This document shows, in pieces, positions 9,621 through 21,485 of a DNA stretch of 64,000 nt; the stretch's first letter is position 1, and each line of letters begins with the position of its first letter. The position numbers and the translations under genes were made by a program. Source of the DNA: Pleurodeles waltl. Taxonomy: Eukaryota; Chordata; Amphibia; Caudata; Salamandridae. The notes under the pieces are model-generated. The model did not search any database, was not told the DNA's origin, and was given only the letters and a program-made list of their open reading frames with translations. Location of the stretch: positions 842,779,978-842,843,977 of the forward strand of contig NC_090437.1 of the NCBI RefSeq assembly GCF_031143425.1, read 5' to 3'.

Positions 9621-10577
9621 TGTAGGGGGTTCTAGGTCTATACCAGTTGGATATTGGAATAACTCTATAGGCACCGGGTTTTTGATTGATAGATCTTTAT
9701 TTTGATTTTGTTTTCCGGTTCTTTGTTATCTCTTTCTTGTTTTTTTTTCGATATATTTCCTCGTGAGGTCAGCAGTATGATGGGAAGCTCTTATTCCCGC
9801 TAGAAGTTCGGCTGGATATTGTGTCCGTCTGATGGTGGTAGGTGCTGTGGTCTTCACTCATGGAAATGGACCGGTTTTCCCCAAAATAGAAAAAGAACGG
9901 GACAACAGGTAAGTGTAGACGTTGTGTCAGGTATATTTTTAGGTGGTTAGTAGGGGTAGTGGGAGGATAGGGGTGTAGGGTTGTGTATGGGATTTTTATA
10001 TTTCTATGGTGGTTCACCTCCCCGTGATTATTCTCTCTCTCCTTCTCTCTCTTTCAACAAGTTTTATAGCGGTTGATTCTTTAAAAGAGGTATCCGAGGG
10101 TTAATCGTTTTATTTCTCTCAAAATATCTCCCCTTCCTTACAGCACCTCTCCCCGGTCCTCCCTTCCTCCCCATTAGCCCTCCTCCCGCCCGGTAAGCAG
10201 TCAGGCAAGAAACCAAACTGGAGGTACGATCGTACCTGAGAGTGCCACGCCCCTCCTGGGACGTGGCGGCTTCCTCCGTGGTTCCCTGGCGTCTCACTGA
10301 AGATCTTCGGTGCCTCGTCCAGAGGCTCTCGGGCCTCCAGCTTCTGCTGATCCTCCTGGGCGACTTCCTCCTCCCGCGTCTCTCCGTCCTTCTGCTCTCG
10401 GGCTTCTCCTGCCATACTTCTCCTCGCGCTCCTCGTTCGCGGCTCTACTTCCGGCTTTCCCCATGACTCCTGACGGCGTCCCACGTCTATTTCAGTCTCT
10501 CTTTCTCGGAATCCGGCGTCTGACGTCCTTTCTGTGATGACGCTCTTTTTGGGAGTACCCCGGGGGTATGGGCTTGT
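9621..10577 (-). repeat. 5' LTR of the Gmr1-like element (957 bp)
   Basis: Matches 2095-2117 plus 4438-5370 over its whole length. On the plus strand it runs from TGTAGGGGG to GGGCTTGT, and homology with the other LTR stops exactly at the polypurine tract of that copy. It holds the element promoter; no TATA box could be assigned with confidence. Confidence 0.88.
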
Positions 10578-13493
10578 CGGTTCGAGTTGATTAGGTGCAA
10601 CTGTGGCAACAGACGCCCGGTTACACCAACTAAGTCACTTTTTACTGTTTTGAGCCTCTTCATCAACATGCTCAAGCTTGCACTGACAACTCCAAACTAA
10701 AAATATACAAGTTATTGGATGACTGATGCGTAAGAGACCTGCTCATTATCTAAAGTAGAAACAGAATTGACCGAAATGGAGAGGACCTTGCTCTCATTTG
10801 GAAAGACAAATGGAGCTTAGTCAATTTAAATGCACGATATAACTATCTGTTCCCACATGACCTAGTGCTCCAGTCATAAAGTAATCACCATGGATTTTGT
10901 ATATGGCCTTTTCACTTGATCACAATGCACTGCTCAATTATTTGATGGTACCCAGGCAACTTGAAGTTAAGATTGCCTTAAACAGCCTCTTCAGTTCCAA
11001 ACTATATGCAACATTCTATCTAATGGTTCAGATACTTCGATTGTCGTACAGTCACTGATGAAGACAAATGGAACTGTGCCACAAATGACACATGATCTTT
11101 CTCCTTAATACTTATGCTGATAACCATCAAACTAACTTACAACAAAACCATCTGCCTTCATACCATCAATTGTACCCTCTCAATCATAAAGCAAACATCT
11201 CATCAAATTATTATATCCCCTGCAACATCACAAACCCACCATCAGCAAAAGCTAAAAGAAATCTGCAGTATTTACAATCTCTCGCATCTGGCCTAACAAC
11301 CACCACATAACACAGGTAACAACCATGACCTTAAATACCCACCAAACATCAGCAATCATGACATGCTCCATCACACTCAGCTGGTTTGATCACCATGGGA
11401 TTATTGTTTACCACTATACCTCTCAGAATACTAAGAAAATGACAAGTAAATGTGGCTAAAGAGAGAAAAAAACATTAAATTAAAAAGCCATACATATTGT
11501 CAGTATCTCAGCTGAAGATTATACATTCCACTTAACATTAAGGTCAGTATATATAATTCCTCTGTTGAAAAAAAAAAAAACTGGGCACATGGACTTTCAG
11601 AACCTGTTACACATCTCAAAACTACTTTCCCTAGGCAACATCTTTCTCAAGGCAGTCTCTGGCTAACACATACCATTATTGCCTAAAAAAGGACTTCTTA
11701 CCTCTTATCAGGATTCTGCCCAAGATGCCTTAAGGAGACATAAACTAAACATGCATCAGGTGACATACTGCAAGTTTAATAAAATGTGGATGCCTGCCTT
11801 TTAGTCCTGCTGGCTGTATCAGCTGCCTTCAACACCCTTCATCATGAAACACTACCCCCGTCTTTTCCACAAGTACAAATTTCCTGTCATCTTAATTACA
11901 ATTTGGAAATATTGAGTCTTTTGGGACTTTCTCTCTTCCCTTGTAATGCAGAATGACTAAATAAGCAATCCTTTCTAACTCATTCTTTTATGTGTGCATT
12001 GAAACTGATACTGCTGGAAAAGGTGTTGTTGTCAATCAGCATGCATTTGACACCTAAATCAAAATCTTGAAAGAAATCCTGGATATGGAGCCCCCTCACC
12101 AGTGACTGTCAATCAATAACCCATTTCCGACAACATCCCAGCTACCTATATTTCAATCAAGGGCTTTCTCAAAGATCTTGAGATTCTGAGTTAACTACAC
12201 TGTTTTATCAAGCATGGGTGTGACAGATCTTACTCATAGAGTTAGACAGCATTTACAAAATGGAGGTTTTAGCTACATGGAAAGTCCCCTATTTTATCCT
12301 GGATTTCAGATAGCTGCAGACTATAGCAACATATCTACTTTGTTGGATACTCTGTTCAAGGCTCTATATTGACAGGGCTGGTTAAATTTATCTTGTATTG
12401 GCCAAATGAGTAGCAAACCTCCCATGCTACATTTTGGTGGCACAGTTTTGGCTAGCACTCGAGTGGATGGGGTCTGATAGGACAAAGGTTTGGGTGGCGA
12501 TATTCCACTCACACTGCAGTGTTTGTTATGGCTTCCTGCACGTCACAGGCCCAAACTGAGCATGCTCTCACACACTATTACCATACTATTAGGCCATTGG
12601 AATAACCTGATTAGAAGCAACAAGATAAATACATCCCCATCACCCTTGTCCTACCGACCCATGCAGATGTCTTGCCACGGCTGCATGACCCACATTTCTG
12701 AACTTAGAGGCAGGAAGTATAGGCTGATGAAAGTTATATGATTTCTTTAATAATAAAAACCTCAAAACTAGTGCGGGTGTGAAGGACTATATTATATTTT
12801 CCCAACAACTAGATTTAAAATAATACAGGCATTATACTAAACTGGGACTGGTGAGATGTGGGACTAGGATGGCTGAGAATTAACTCCAATAGAAACCGTT
12901 TTTTGTGCATGCTTCAACGAGGAATGGGCCTTAGATATAAGCCCAACATGACTCAAAATAATAATATGACCAAGGGAGAGGAAGAATTCAGTGTCTGGAT
13001 GGGGAGGATGTGGAGACCATTTTGTTGAGAGCAACAACAATTTTAATCTGTACTAAATATAAGGATTACTAAATATAAGGAGAATGCTCGGGAGTTCTGG
13101 TATGTCCTAGAGATATTGTCAAACAAGAGGCAGAATGAAGCATGTTTCGTAGTCTTGCCTATGGGTCCAACCATTTTGGGGATCCCTATTGCTCGTCGTC
13201 AGAATTTTACAGGCATAGATTTACCATTAGATCACATTAAAATACATGGGATTCTGTAATTCCAGCCACTCATTTCTTTATAATTGGCGTCTTGTGACAC
13301 ACTGTCACCAATGATAAAGAAAAGAAATCAGAACTTGACTATTATAAGGTTATTACAGTGAAGGTCTGACATCACAATGCCTGCTGCCAGAGCCAAACGC
13401 TGAGGTGAAAGGCAGGTCAGGTCACAGAGCACAATAGAAGCGGCTGTTTAGCAACAAAAAAGGGAACGGTGCTTTTCTTTCTTCTGTTGTATT
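10578..13493. other. Intron with degraded repeat remnants
   Basis: Mostly unassigned AT-rich sequence. At about 11680-11870 the + strand, in broken frames, recalls a CR1/L2-type reverse transcriptase: a segment like L-P-K-K-G-L-L-T-S-Y-Q is followed by S-A-A-F-N-T-L-H-H, resembling the LSAAFDTVDH box. No element ends are visible. A homopolymer A run is at 11568-11580. Nothing else could be supported. Confidence 0.4.
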
Positions 13494-13497
13494 TTAA

Positions 13498-14562
13498 CCT
13501 CTTAGCTGCTGGGCCGTTCCCCCCCCCCCAGTGCTGAGACCTTTTTTGGCTATTTGGGGTAGTTCGCGCTTAGGCCTTCATAACTTTTTGTCCACGTAAG
13601 CTATCCATGCCAAATTTGCTTCCTTTTATTCCAACATCCTAGGGATTCTAAAGGTACCCAGAGTTTGTGGTTTCCCCTTGAGGAGACCAAGAAATTAGCC
13701 AAAATAGAGCAAAATGTTTTAGTTTTTTTTCAAACACATTGGAAAAAAGGGCTGCAGAAAAAGGCTTGTGGTTTTTCCCCTGAAAATGGCATCAACAAAG
13801 GGTTTGTGGTGCTAAAATCACCCAGCTTCCCAGCTTTCAGGAAAAGGCAGACTTGAATCAGAAAACCACATTTTTCAACACAATTGTGGCATTTTTCTGA
13901 GACATACCCCATTTTTACTATTTTTTGTGCTTTCAGCCTCCTTCCAGTTAGTGACAGAAATGGGTGTGAAACCAATGCTGGATCCCGGAAAGCTATCTAT
14001 TTTTGAAAAATAAACAAAATTCTAAATTCAGCAAAGGTTCATTTGTGTAGATCCTACAACGTTTTCCTACAGAAAATAACAGCTGGAATAAAAACAAATT
14101 GAATTTGAGCTGAAAACAACAGCCATTTTTCTTTATGTTTTACTCTGTAACTTTTTCCTGCGATGTCAGATTTTTTAAAGCAATATACCGTTATGTCTGC
14201 TGGACTCTTCTGGTTGCGGGGATATATAGGGGTTGTAGGTTCATCAAGAACCCTAGGTACCCAGAGCCAATAAATGAGCTGCACCCAGCAGTGGGTTTTC
14301 ATTCCATACCGGGCATACAGCAATTCATTTGCTGAAATATAAAGATTGAAAGAAAACCTTTGTATTTCCAAAATGGGCACAAGATAAGGTGTTGAGGAGC
14401 AGTGGTTATTTGCACATCTCTGAATTCCGGGGTGCCCATACTAGCATGTGAATTACAGGGCATTTCTCAAATAGATGTCTTTTTTACACACTCTCTTATA
14501 TTTGGAAGGAAAAAATGTAGAGAAAGACAAGGGGCAATAACACTTGTTTTGCTATTCTATGT
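13498..14562 (-). repeat. Terminal part of a TTAA-flanked repeat (piggyBac-like end)
   Basis: The sequence TTAA at 13494-13497 is followed by CCTCTTAGCTGCTGGGCC, the CC-first terminus and TTAA context expected of piggyBac elements. The roughly 1 kb that follows matches a repeat I associate with newt piggyBac elements. Since the transposase at 18443-26159 lies downstream on the minus strand, this may be the 3' end of the same element. The opposite end was not found, so the link is inference. Confidence 0.5.
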
Positions 14563-15648
14563 TCCCCCAAGTCTCCCGATAAAAATGGTACCTCACTTGT
14601 GTGGGTAGGCCTAGTGCCCGCGACAGGCAATGCCCCAAAACACAAAGTGGACATATCAAATTTTCTCATAGAAAACAGAAGTGTTTTTTGCAAAATGCCT
14701 ACCTGTGGATTTTGACCTCTAGCTTCAAAATTTGGCTAAAAAAACACTTTTTCCTCACATTTCAGTGTCAGAAAGTTATGGAATCGGAGAGGCGACACAA
14801 ATTTCCTTCCACCCAGCGTTCCCTCAAGTCTCACAATAAAAATGATACCTCACTTGTGTGGGTAGGCCCTGTGCCCGCGACAGGAAAATCCCCAAAACAC
14901 AACGTGGACACATCACATTTTTACACAGAAAACAGAGGGGTTTTTTGCAAAGTGCCTACCTGTGAATTTTGGCCTCTAGCTCAGCCAGCACCTAGGAAAA
15001 CCTACCAAACCTGTGCATTTTTGAAAACTGGAGACCTAGGGGAATCCAAGATGGGGTGACTTGTGGGGCTCTCACCAGGTTCTGTTACCCAGAATCCTTT
15101 GCAAACCTCAAAATGTGGCTAAAAAAACACTTTTTCTTCACATTTTGGTGTCAGAAAGTTCTGGAATCTGAGAGGAGCCACACATTTCCTTCCATTAAGC
15201 GTTCCCCCAAGTGTCCCGATAAAAATGGTACCTCACTTGTGTGGGTAGGCCTAGTGCCCGCGACAGGAAATGCCCCAAAACACAAAGTGGACACATAACA
15301 TTTTTACACAGAAAACAGAGGGGTTTTTTGCAAAGTGCCTACCTGTGAATTTTGGCCTCTAGCTCAGCCAGCACCTAGGGAAACCTACCAAACCTGTGCA
15401 TTTTTGAAAACTGGAGACCTAGGGGAATCCAAGATGGGGTGACTTGTGGGGCTCTCACCAGGTTCTGTTACCCAGAATCCTTTGCAAACCTCAACATTTG
15501 GCTAAAAAAACACTTTTTCCTCACATTTCAGTGACAGAGAGTTCTGGAATCTGAGAGGAGCCACAAATTTCCTTTCACCCAGCGTTCCCCCAAGTGTCCC
15601 GATAAAAATGGTACCTCACTTGTGTGGGTAGGCCTAGTGCCCGCGACA
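14563..15648 (+). repeat. Tandem array with a 383-bp unit
   Basis: The landmark 'gttccc...aagt(c/g)tcccgataaaaatg' occurs at 14563, 14818, 15201 and 15582. Spacings are 255, 383 and 381 bp, so the first unit lacks about 128 bp. Each full unit also contains 'gcccgcgacagg' and 'ggcctctagctcagccagca'. The units are very similar to each other, so the array is young or homogenised. Confidence 0.88.
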
Positions 15649-15722
15649 GGAATGGATCACACAAGGGTCAATGGTAGTCCTTGCATGAGGGCTACTGTTA
15701 ACCCTGGAGTGATCCATTCCTG
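15649..15722. repeat. Small foldback unit at the hinge of an inverted repeat
   Basis: AGGAATGGATCAC at the left pairs with GTGATCCATTCCT at the right, and the inner 'agggtcaatggtagtcc' pairs with 'gggctactgttaaccct'. It separates the tandem array from its inverted copy, so it is either a mini-MITE or the hinge of a larger foldback. Confidence 0.75.
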
Positions 15723-15725
15723 AAG

Positions 15726-16010
15726 CAGGCACTAGGCGCAGGCACACAAGCGGGGTTGTATTTTTATCAGGACAAGTGGGGAAACACTGGGTGGTAGGAA
15801 TATTGAGGATTCCTGCACATTCCTGTAGTTTCTGTGATAAAAAAAGAAAGGAAAAATAGTGGTTTTAATCAACGTTTCACTTTTGCAGGGTATTCTAAGT
15901 AAGAAAACCTTGTTAAATCCAAACACGCCACATTTAAGTGGGCTGCCTTGGGTGTCTAGTTTTCAGAAATGTCTGCGTTTGGTAGGTTTCCCTACATGGC
16001 TGCCGAGCCC
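15726..16010 (-). repeat. Inverted, diverged copy of the 383-bp unit
   Basis: Read on the minus strand it repeats the array landmarks in order ('gggaaacctaccaaac', 'ccacccagtgtttccccactt', 'ataaaaat', 'gcctagtgcc') with more mismatches than exist between the direct units. Together with 14563-15648 it makes an inverted repeat more than 1 kb wide. Confidence 0.8.
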
Positions 16011-17177
16011 AGGACAAAATACTTTGGCGACTGTCTTAAAAAACGAGGCTGTTTTGTGGTAGGTAATTTTAATGTCTCCACAATCCGTTTTGGGTACTTC
16101 CCTGTTGTGGTCACTTGCCCACTCACTAAAGTGAGGCAGTTTTTTTCTGGAGACTTAGTGGAACTTGTGGCTCCCTGCAGATCCCTGGACTTCTGCTCAT
16201 TGGAATGCAAGGCAAATGTGTTTTTTAAGCATGGCAAACAGCAAAACACCTGTTTTGAGCATGTTTGCCAGGACTTGGACGGTGTTTCATGGGATGATGA
16301 TTCCAGTTAGGACGCCAGGAGAGCTATTGTAATAGTCATGAATCGTGTTCATATACAGTTATTTATGTAAGCCCTGATGAAGTCTCTGAGAGTAATTCTC
16401 TCATAGGACGAAACACGTGTTGGCTGTTTTGTCCTAATGGATACTTCATTTCAAGAATAAACTGAACTTTTTGCCTTTATCCTGGTCCGATTTATGCTTG
16501 ATGGCCATGAACAAGACACCAAGACACAAATCACATGGATGATTGAACTTATATTCACGAGTGCCTTGACATCTGTTTGCCGTGGTTTTTGTTTCTGTTG
16601 CAGAAACATAGGAGGAGTGTGGAGGATCCTCCTGCCAGGAGCACCGTTCATACGTTAATCTGTTACTATTGCGAATTTTGTGATTCATTGTGAGTGCTTA
16701 TTCCTATGTCTTTCTTCCCTTCCGCAATTCTCTTTTTTTCTGTGTTTTTTAAGCACATTTTGTGATTTCAAGGGGATTCTGGGTGAAGGAAAACTGGTGA
16801 GAGCCACGTAAGTCCTGCACCCTTGGACTCCCCTGGTACTAGTTTGTTAAAGTTAACCCACCAGTCACACTGGTTGGTTTTAACACCTCCAGAAATTATA
16901 GTTTCAAAGCATGAATACTTATCAAAGTATCTGAATATTGAAACCAAGCCTTCTGAAGGTGCGCCATTAAGCCGCGTCCAGGCAACAACCTCTTTATGGT
17001 CCATTCACACGCCATTCACGCACAACAAACAACCCTTTCATATCGCCGGCCACGGGCCCAATCCAACCAACCTTTGCACTCACATTAACTTAACGCTGCC
17101 AGACAAGGGCCCATCACATTCAAACGCCACAGAACGGAATAAGTTTGACTACATTTTACCTCTTGTCAAGGAACTGC
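16011..17177. other. Unassigned repeat-like intronic sequence
   Basis: Contains a 'gacgaaacacgtgttggc' segment near 16408-16426. It resembles the conserved 'cgaaacgcgt' core of the foldback repeats at 26667-26854 and 27463-27602. No ends, target duplications or coding regions could be assigned. Confidence 0.35.
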
Positions 17178-17747
17178 CTCCTTCTTCCTTAACATTACCA
17201 AATGCATGTGTAACAAACCTTTACTAATGACTCCTGTGACAGCCACCTGAGGCTCAGGAAGACATGTTTTTCATGCACCTTTGACACACTCTCTGTGCTA
17301 AATCCAACTCCTTCCAGTTTGTGGATGCAAGTTGGGGGTGTCCGAGTATGCCATACAAAGCGATTCCTCGAACTGAGTGAGCATATCTACCTTTGAAACT
17401 AAGGGAGACATGCTGGGGATTTCTCATGATGTTCCCTAAAGAGAAGGTCATAGGCTAACTGGCTCCTTCTTCCTTAGCATTACCAAATGCATGCATAACG
17501 GACCTTTACTAATGACTCCTGTGACACCCACCTAAGGCTCAGGGAGACATGTTTTTCATGCGCCTTTAACGCATTCTCTGTGCTAAATCCAACTCCTTCC
17601 AGTTTGTGGATGCAAGTTGAGGGTGTCTGAGTATGCCGTACAAAGCAATTCCTCAAACTGAGTGAGCATATCTACCTTTAAAACTAAGGGAGACATGCTG
17701 TGGATTTCTCATGATGTTCCCCAAAGAGAAGGTCATAGGCTATGAAA
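17178..17747 (+). repeat. 285-bp tandem duplication
   Basis: Two units start at 17178 and 17463 with 'ctccttcttccttaac/gc' and share 'cagtttgtggatgcaagtt', 'gagcatatctaccttt' and 'aaagagaaggtcatagg'. A more diverged partial third copy lies near 18120-18235, beside the end of the piggyBac gene. The repeat may belong to that element's 3' untranslated part. Confidence 0.82.
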
Positions 17748-18442
17748 AAGGGTAGTGTTTGGCACACAGGGGAGTACATGAGAACATAGCATATGTCCCA
17801 GCCAACATTATGTGCAGTGATGTGACTGTAATGCACTTATACAGCAAACTGAACATCTACTAAGTTCTGATGGAGGATGAACATGAAAAGCAGGTAAAAC
17901 ACTGATCTATACAAGTCATTCTCCTTCAGTGCTGGGATGGCACCAATGGGTTTGAATCCATAGGTGTAGATGATGTACATCTGTACTACCTTTACTATCT
18001 GCCTTCTACCTGTGCAATAACCCTGTGAAGGCACACCTACCATAAGCTTTCCTTACCCATTCATGTCTCTGTTCTCATCAGAGTCCTGGCTAATCCTGTA
18101 TAATTGCCAAGTGAACCTATACTAGTTTGTGGATGCAAGTAGAGAGCATATCTACCGTTGAAAGTAAGGTAGACATGCTGGTGAAGAAAGGATACTCCGT
18201 GATAATGTGGCATATGTTCTGTCGACTAGTATATGCAGTAGGGGGAATATAATGCATGTTAATTGAACAGAACACCGACCACGTTCTGACAGTGGATTTA
18301 GCTCTCAAGCAGTCCAAAAGGAAGTCCATGATGAAGTAGATGAAGTAAAATTCTGTGGCTCCTTGCCTAACGAAGCAGTGGCCCATGGACGTCCGGTATC
18401 CATGTACTGCCACTGAAAGGATTACCCAACCGCAGCTCAACC
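17748..18442. other. Sequence downstream of the piggyBac stop codon
   Basis: No coding content. It contains paired similar segments near 17845-17890 and 18255-18300 ('aatgca...aac...gttctga..gtgga'), indicating a further diverged duplication of the unit above. Confidence 0.4.
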
Positions 18443-19072
18443 TCAGTTGATTTCCCAGAACTTTGCTTTAGTATGATACAACGTAAAGCAAGTAGGGATA
18501 CAGAGGCCTGGTTGTGATGGACACTGGGGACAGTAATACCGAATCTCCTGCCGCTTTCCATGCTTCGAGCACACTTTACAGCGACGACATGGACGATCCT
18601 TTTAGGGTGTTTTAGGAATGCGATCAGCAAAGTGTCACTCCTGCAGCCTTGCCACATCCTCCAGAACATATGAGGTGGAAGCGGCTGCTGCTTCTGTAAC
18701 AGCAGTGAGGCTTTCAATTACAGACAACTGGAAGTCAAGGAAAGTCATGAGTCTTCCTGTGGCTGTCTGACGGTAAACAACCTACGCATTATATGTTGCC
18801 ATCTGAATCAGGTGGGTAAACAGTTTCTTGTACCAAGTGCAAGTTTTACAACACGCATTGTATGGTTGAAGAACCTGGTCGTTCTTGTCCACTCCGCCCA
18901 TGTACTTACTGTAATCAAGTATACAGATGGGCTTGTAGACTTCGGCCATCTGACCCCAAACCGTGATGGGAGAAGTGCTCTCATCATGAATTGTAGTGAG
19001 CCTTGTACATCACGCCTATCCAAGAACTTGGCTGCGAGCAGTTCATTAGAACGCAATGCAGTAGTCTCTGAT
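18443..19072 (-). pseudogene. piggyBac transposase, 3' portion (separated by a DIRS insertion)
   Basis: Downstream half of a piggyBac-type transposase gene. Just inside the insertion edge the minus strand reads E-T-T-A-L-R-S-N-E-L-L-A-A-K-F-L-D-R-R-D. It then reads, in another frame, K-Y-M-G-G-V-D-K-N-D-Q with the third catalytic Asp at 18887-18889. The C-terminus reads Y-Y-C-P-Q-C-P-S-Q-P-G-L-C, then C-F-T-L-Y-H-T-K, the cysteine-rich zinc-binding domain that reads the element ends, and stops at 18443-18445. At least two frame changes and an in-frame stop after Y-N-A break the frame. The 5' portion is at 24961-26159. A host-domesticated gene is unlikely given the damage. Confidence 0.88.
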
Positions 19073-19267
19073 TTCTGATGGATACAACTACCTGCAGATT
19101 CCTCACCTAATGATTCCTCACCTAATGAATACTCCCATGGCGCCAGCATTCAACGGAAATCTTCTTCCTAGCTTCTGCACGTCGACGAGGACGTCACTCT
19201 AGCCCGCGCGACGCCGTCTGACGTCATACAGGCAATAAGAGGTCCTCGCCGACGTGCCGACGTCAGT
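19073..19267 (+). repeat. Left inverted terminal repeat of the DIRS element
   Basis: Complementary to the right terminus (24728-24960) through landmarks such as 'aatactcccatggcgccagc', 'ctgcacgtcgacgaggacgt' and 'gaggtcctcgccgac'. It is about 195 bp, shorter than the right terminus, whose extra outer bases are represented in the ICR. Confidence 0.9.
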
Positions 19268-19370
19268 TCCCTTTTTTCCGTGCATTCGAAACGGTTATCT
19301 TCGAGGGAGCTACTGTTACTTTTGTAGCTACAGTGTATTTTCTGCTGCAAAGTTCTTCTCAGCGGTAATA

Positions 19371-21485
19371 ATGTCTCAGAGGAAGTCGGGTTTCAAGCCC
19401 TGTCGAGAGTGTGGGGGCAAGATGTCCGTTACAGATCCTCACTCCGACTGTCTATGGTGTTTGAGCTCCGACCACGACGTCGTGACTTGCGATTCATGTC
19501 AGCACATGAACCCGAAGGCCCTCAAAGAACGTGAGGCTAAACTATTCATGGCGAAGTCGAAGAGAAAGGAAAAACATCATAAAAAGTCTTCTTCGCCAAG
19601 GTCTCATCGGCGTCATCGAGACTCCCGGCGCCGTAGAGATTAACGGCGTCATTCCAGCAAGGAGACTCGTTCGAGGTCACCTTCGGCTCGGCGTCGGAGA
19701 ACTTGGGAGGTCAGTCCCACAGTCACGCCGCATCCATCGACGCCGTTGCCCTTGCCGGCATCACCGACTTCGCCTGGACAGGCGTCTGTGATTGAGGTGA
19801 TGCAGCCTCTGGTGTTGTCTCCGGCGTCGCAGACGTCGAGGCCGGCGTCGGGGTCGCCTTCGATCCAGGCACCACAGTATCCGGCTTTTCCCACCCCTGG
19901 AGCCGATAGTACCGCATTCCTGAATGCGATGTATACCATCTTTCAACAGATGGCTCCAGGGGGTGCTCCGGCTGGTCCTTCGGGGCCTATGGCCTTTTCA
20001 TTGGGTGATCCTGCGCCTCTAAGGCCGGCACCCTTTATGCCCTTTCTCCCTTTTGGGAATGTGGGCTCGGCGCCGGTGTCGGCGCCGGTGGCCGCTCCGG
20101 TGGCTTCGGAGGGATTGGCCCCGGAGGTTTCCATCCTGTCGACGTCAGGATTTCGTCCTGTGACTCTGGTGGGTCCATCGGCTCCAAGATCTCTTCGTCC
20201 TGCTCCTTCAACAGCGCCGAAGCTGCCTGTGGCGCCGGACGCGGCGTCGGATACTGCTGGAGATCGGCGCCGATCTTCGACTTCGGCGGAGGCCATGTCG
20301 ACTCCGCGTATCGAGCAGAGACTACATTCGAGGAGGCGTGCTCTCCGTCTTTTGGAAGAGCAGGAGTACCAACGAGTCCTGGAGGAAGGAGAGGTTGAGG
20401 ACTCTGGTGATGGATTGCATGGTCTGGATACGGCCAGTAGGCTGGATACTTCCCCTGAGTGGGACCTTTCATCTCCAGGGGAGTATACGGAGGAGGCTGC
20501 GACCTTTCACTCTGTGGTAAGGAAGGCAGCTAACTTTCTGGACCTGCCTTTGCCGGTGGCAGAGGCGAAGCAGAATTTATTGACGGAGGTATTGCATCCG
20601 GCCTCTGCTGCAGCGGAGCCTCTCTTGCCGTTTAATGAGGCTTTGCTTGATCCGGTGTTAGAGGTGTGGAAGAAGCCAGTATCTTCCTCGGCGGTTCATA
20701 GGGCTGTGGCCAGGAGATATCGAGCTGCACCATCTGACCCTGGCTTTCTTTCTAGACACCCTACGCCGGAGAGCTTGGTGGTGCAAGCCTCCTGTTCATC
20801 AAAGTCAGCGCCTCGATCTTTCCCGACGGTACCTGGAGACAGGGACTACAAAAAGCTCGATGCACAATCCAAGAAAATATTTTCATCTTGCAGTTTGGCG
20901 TTGAAGGCCACCAACGCAACTTGCATTCTGGGGAGATACATCCATGCTCTTACGGACGATATTTCATCTTCATTTACGGAGCTTCCCCAGGGACTCTTGG
21001 ATGTTGTCTCGGACGCCCAGGCTGCCGCAACCCAGATTATCCAGTCTGGGCTGGACACGACTGACTCGGTGGCTAGGGCGATTGGCACGGCTGTGGTGGC
21101 AAGGAGACAGGCCTGGCTCTGTAATTCAGGGTTTTCTGCGGACGTGCAGTCGACCCTATTGGACCTCCCGTTTGATGGGGACAAACTGTTTGGAGCCAAG
21201 GCAGATTCGGCCTTGGAGCGATTTAAAGAGAGCAGGGCCACAGCCAAATCGTTAGGGCTGGAAGCTCCTTCTTCCTCTGCCTCTTCCAGGTTTTTCAGGA
21301 GGTTTCGTGGATTTGGGCGTGGCTCTTCCTCCTCTTCCTTTCGGGGGAGATTCCAGCAACCCGCCTCTTCCCACCCCTATAGATCATTTAGAGGGAGAGG
21401 TAGGGCCCGTACCAGAGGAGCCTCTCAACAGCACTCTGCCTCTTCCTCGTCCTCTGGAGGGGTGCAGCAGGGAAAGCAGCCTTAG
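19371..21485 (+). pseudogene. DIRS gag-like gene, one in-frame stop
   Basis: Translation from ATG 19371 begins MSQRKSGFKPCRECGGK and carries a Cys pattern (C-x2-C, then C-L-W-C and C-D-S-C), followed by a basic K/R-H-rich stretch. A TAA at 19641-19643 interrupts it. The same frame then stays open from 19746 to 21485 (579 codons from the internal ATG): a Pro/Ala/Ser-rich middle, an alpha-helical C-terminal part (T-D-S-V-A-R-A-I-G-T-A-V-V-A-R-R) and an R/G/S-rich tail typical of nucleic-acid-binding capsid proteins. The 129-codon open stretch from 19254 is the same frame and includes the N-terminus. The related DIRS copy at 51319-53255 shows the same layout. A single substitution at the stop is the only visible lesion. 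Confidence 0.8.

Larger units (their letters stand above)
2095..10577 (-). mobile_element. Gmr1-like Ty3/Gypsy LTR retrotransposon, decayed
   Basis: A complete element on the minus strand. In transcriptional order it has: 5' LTR (10577-9621), primer-binding site, gag with zinc knuckle and protease, integrase, reverse transcriptase, RNase H, polypurine tract, and 3' LTR (5370-2095, interrupted by a later insertion). Integrase lies before reverse transcriptase. That is the Copia-like order known for the Gmr1 group of Gypsy elements in deuterostomes, while the RT motifs are Gypsy-like. The LTRs are 957 and 956 bp after the inserted unit is removed, which supports the assigned ends. Several frameshifts and a YLDN in place of YLDD show it is not autonomous. 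The bases flanking the LTRs (CCAAC on the left, CGGTT on the right) do not form an obvious target duplication. Confidence 0.9.

Noticed and set aside
2090..10582. Target duplication of the Gmr1-like element
   Set aside because: Flanks CCAAC and CGGTT do not match. The ends are supported by LTR length and PBS/PPT instead.
14563..15648. Regularly spaced repeats considered as CRISPR
   Set aside because: Units are 383 bp with no short spacers, and the context is eukaryotic intron.
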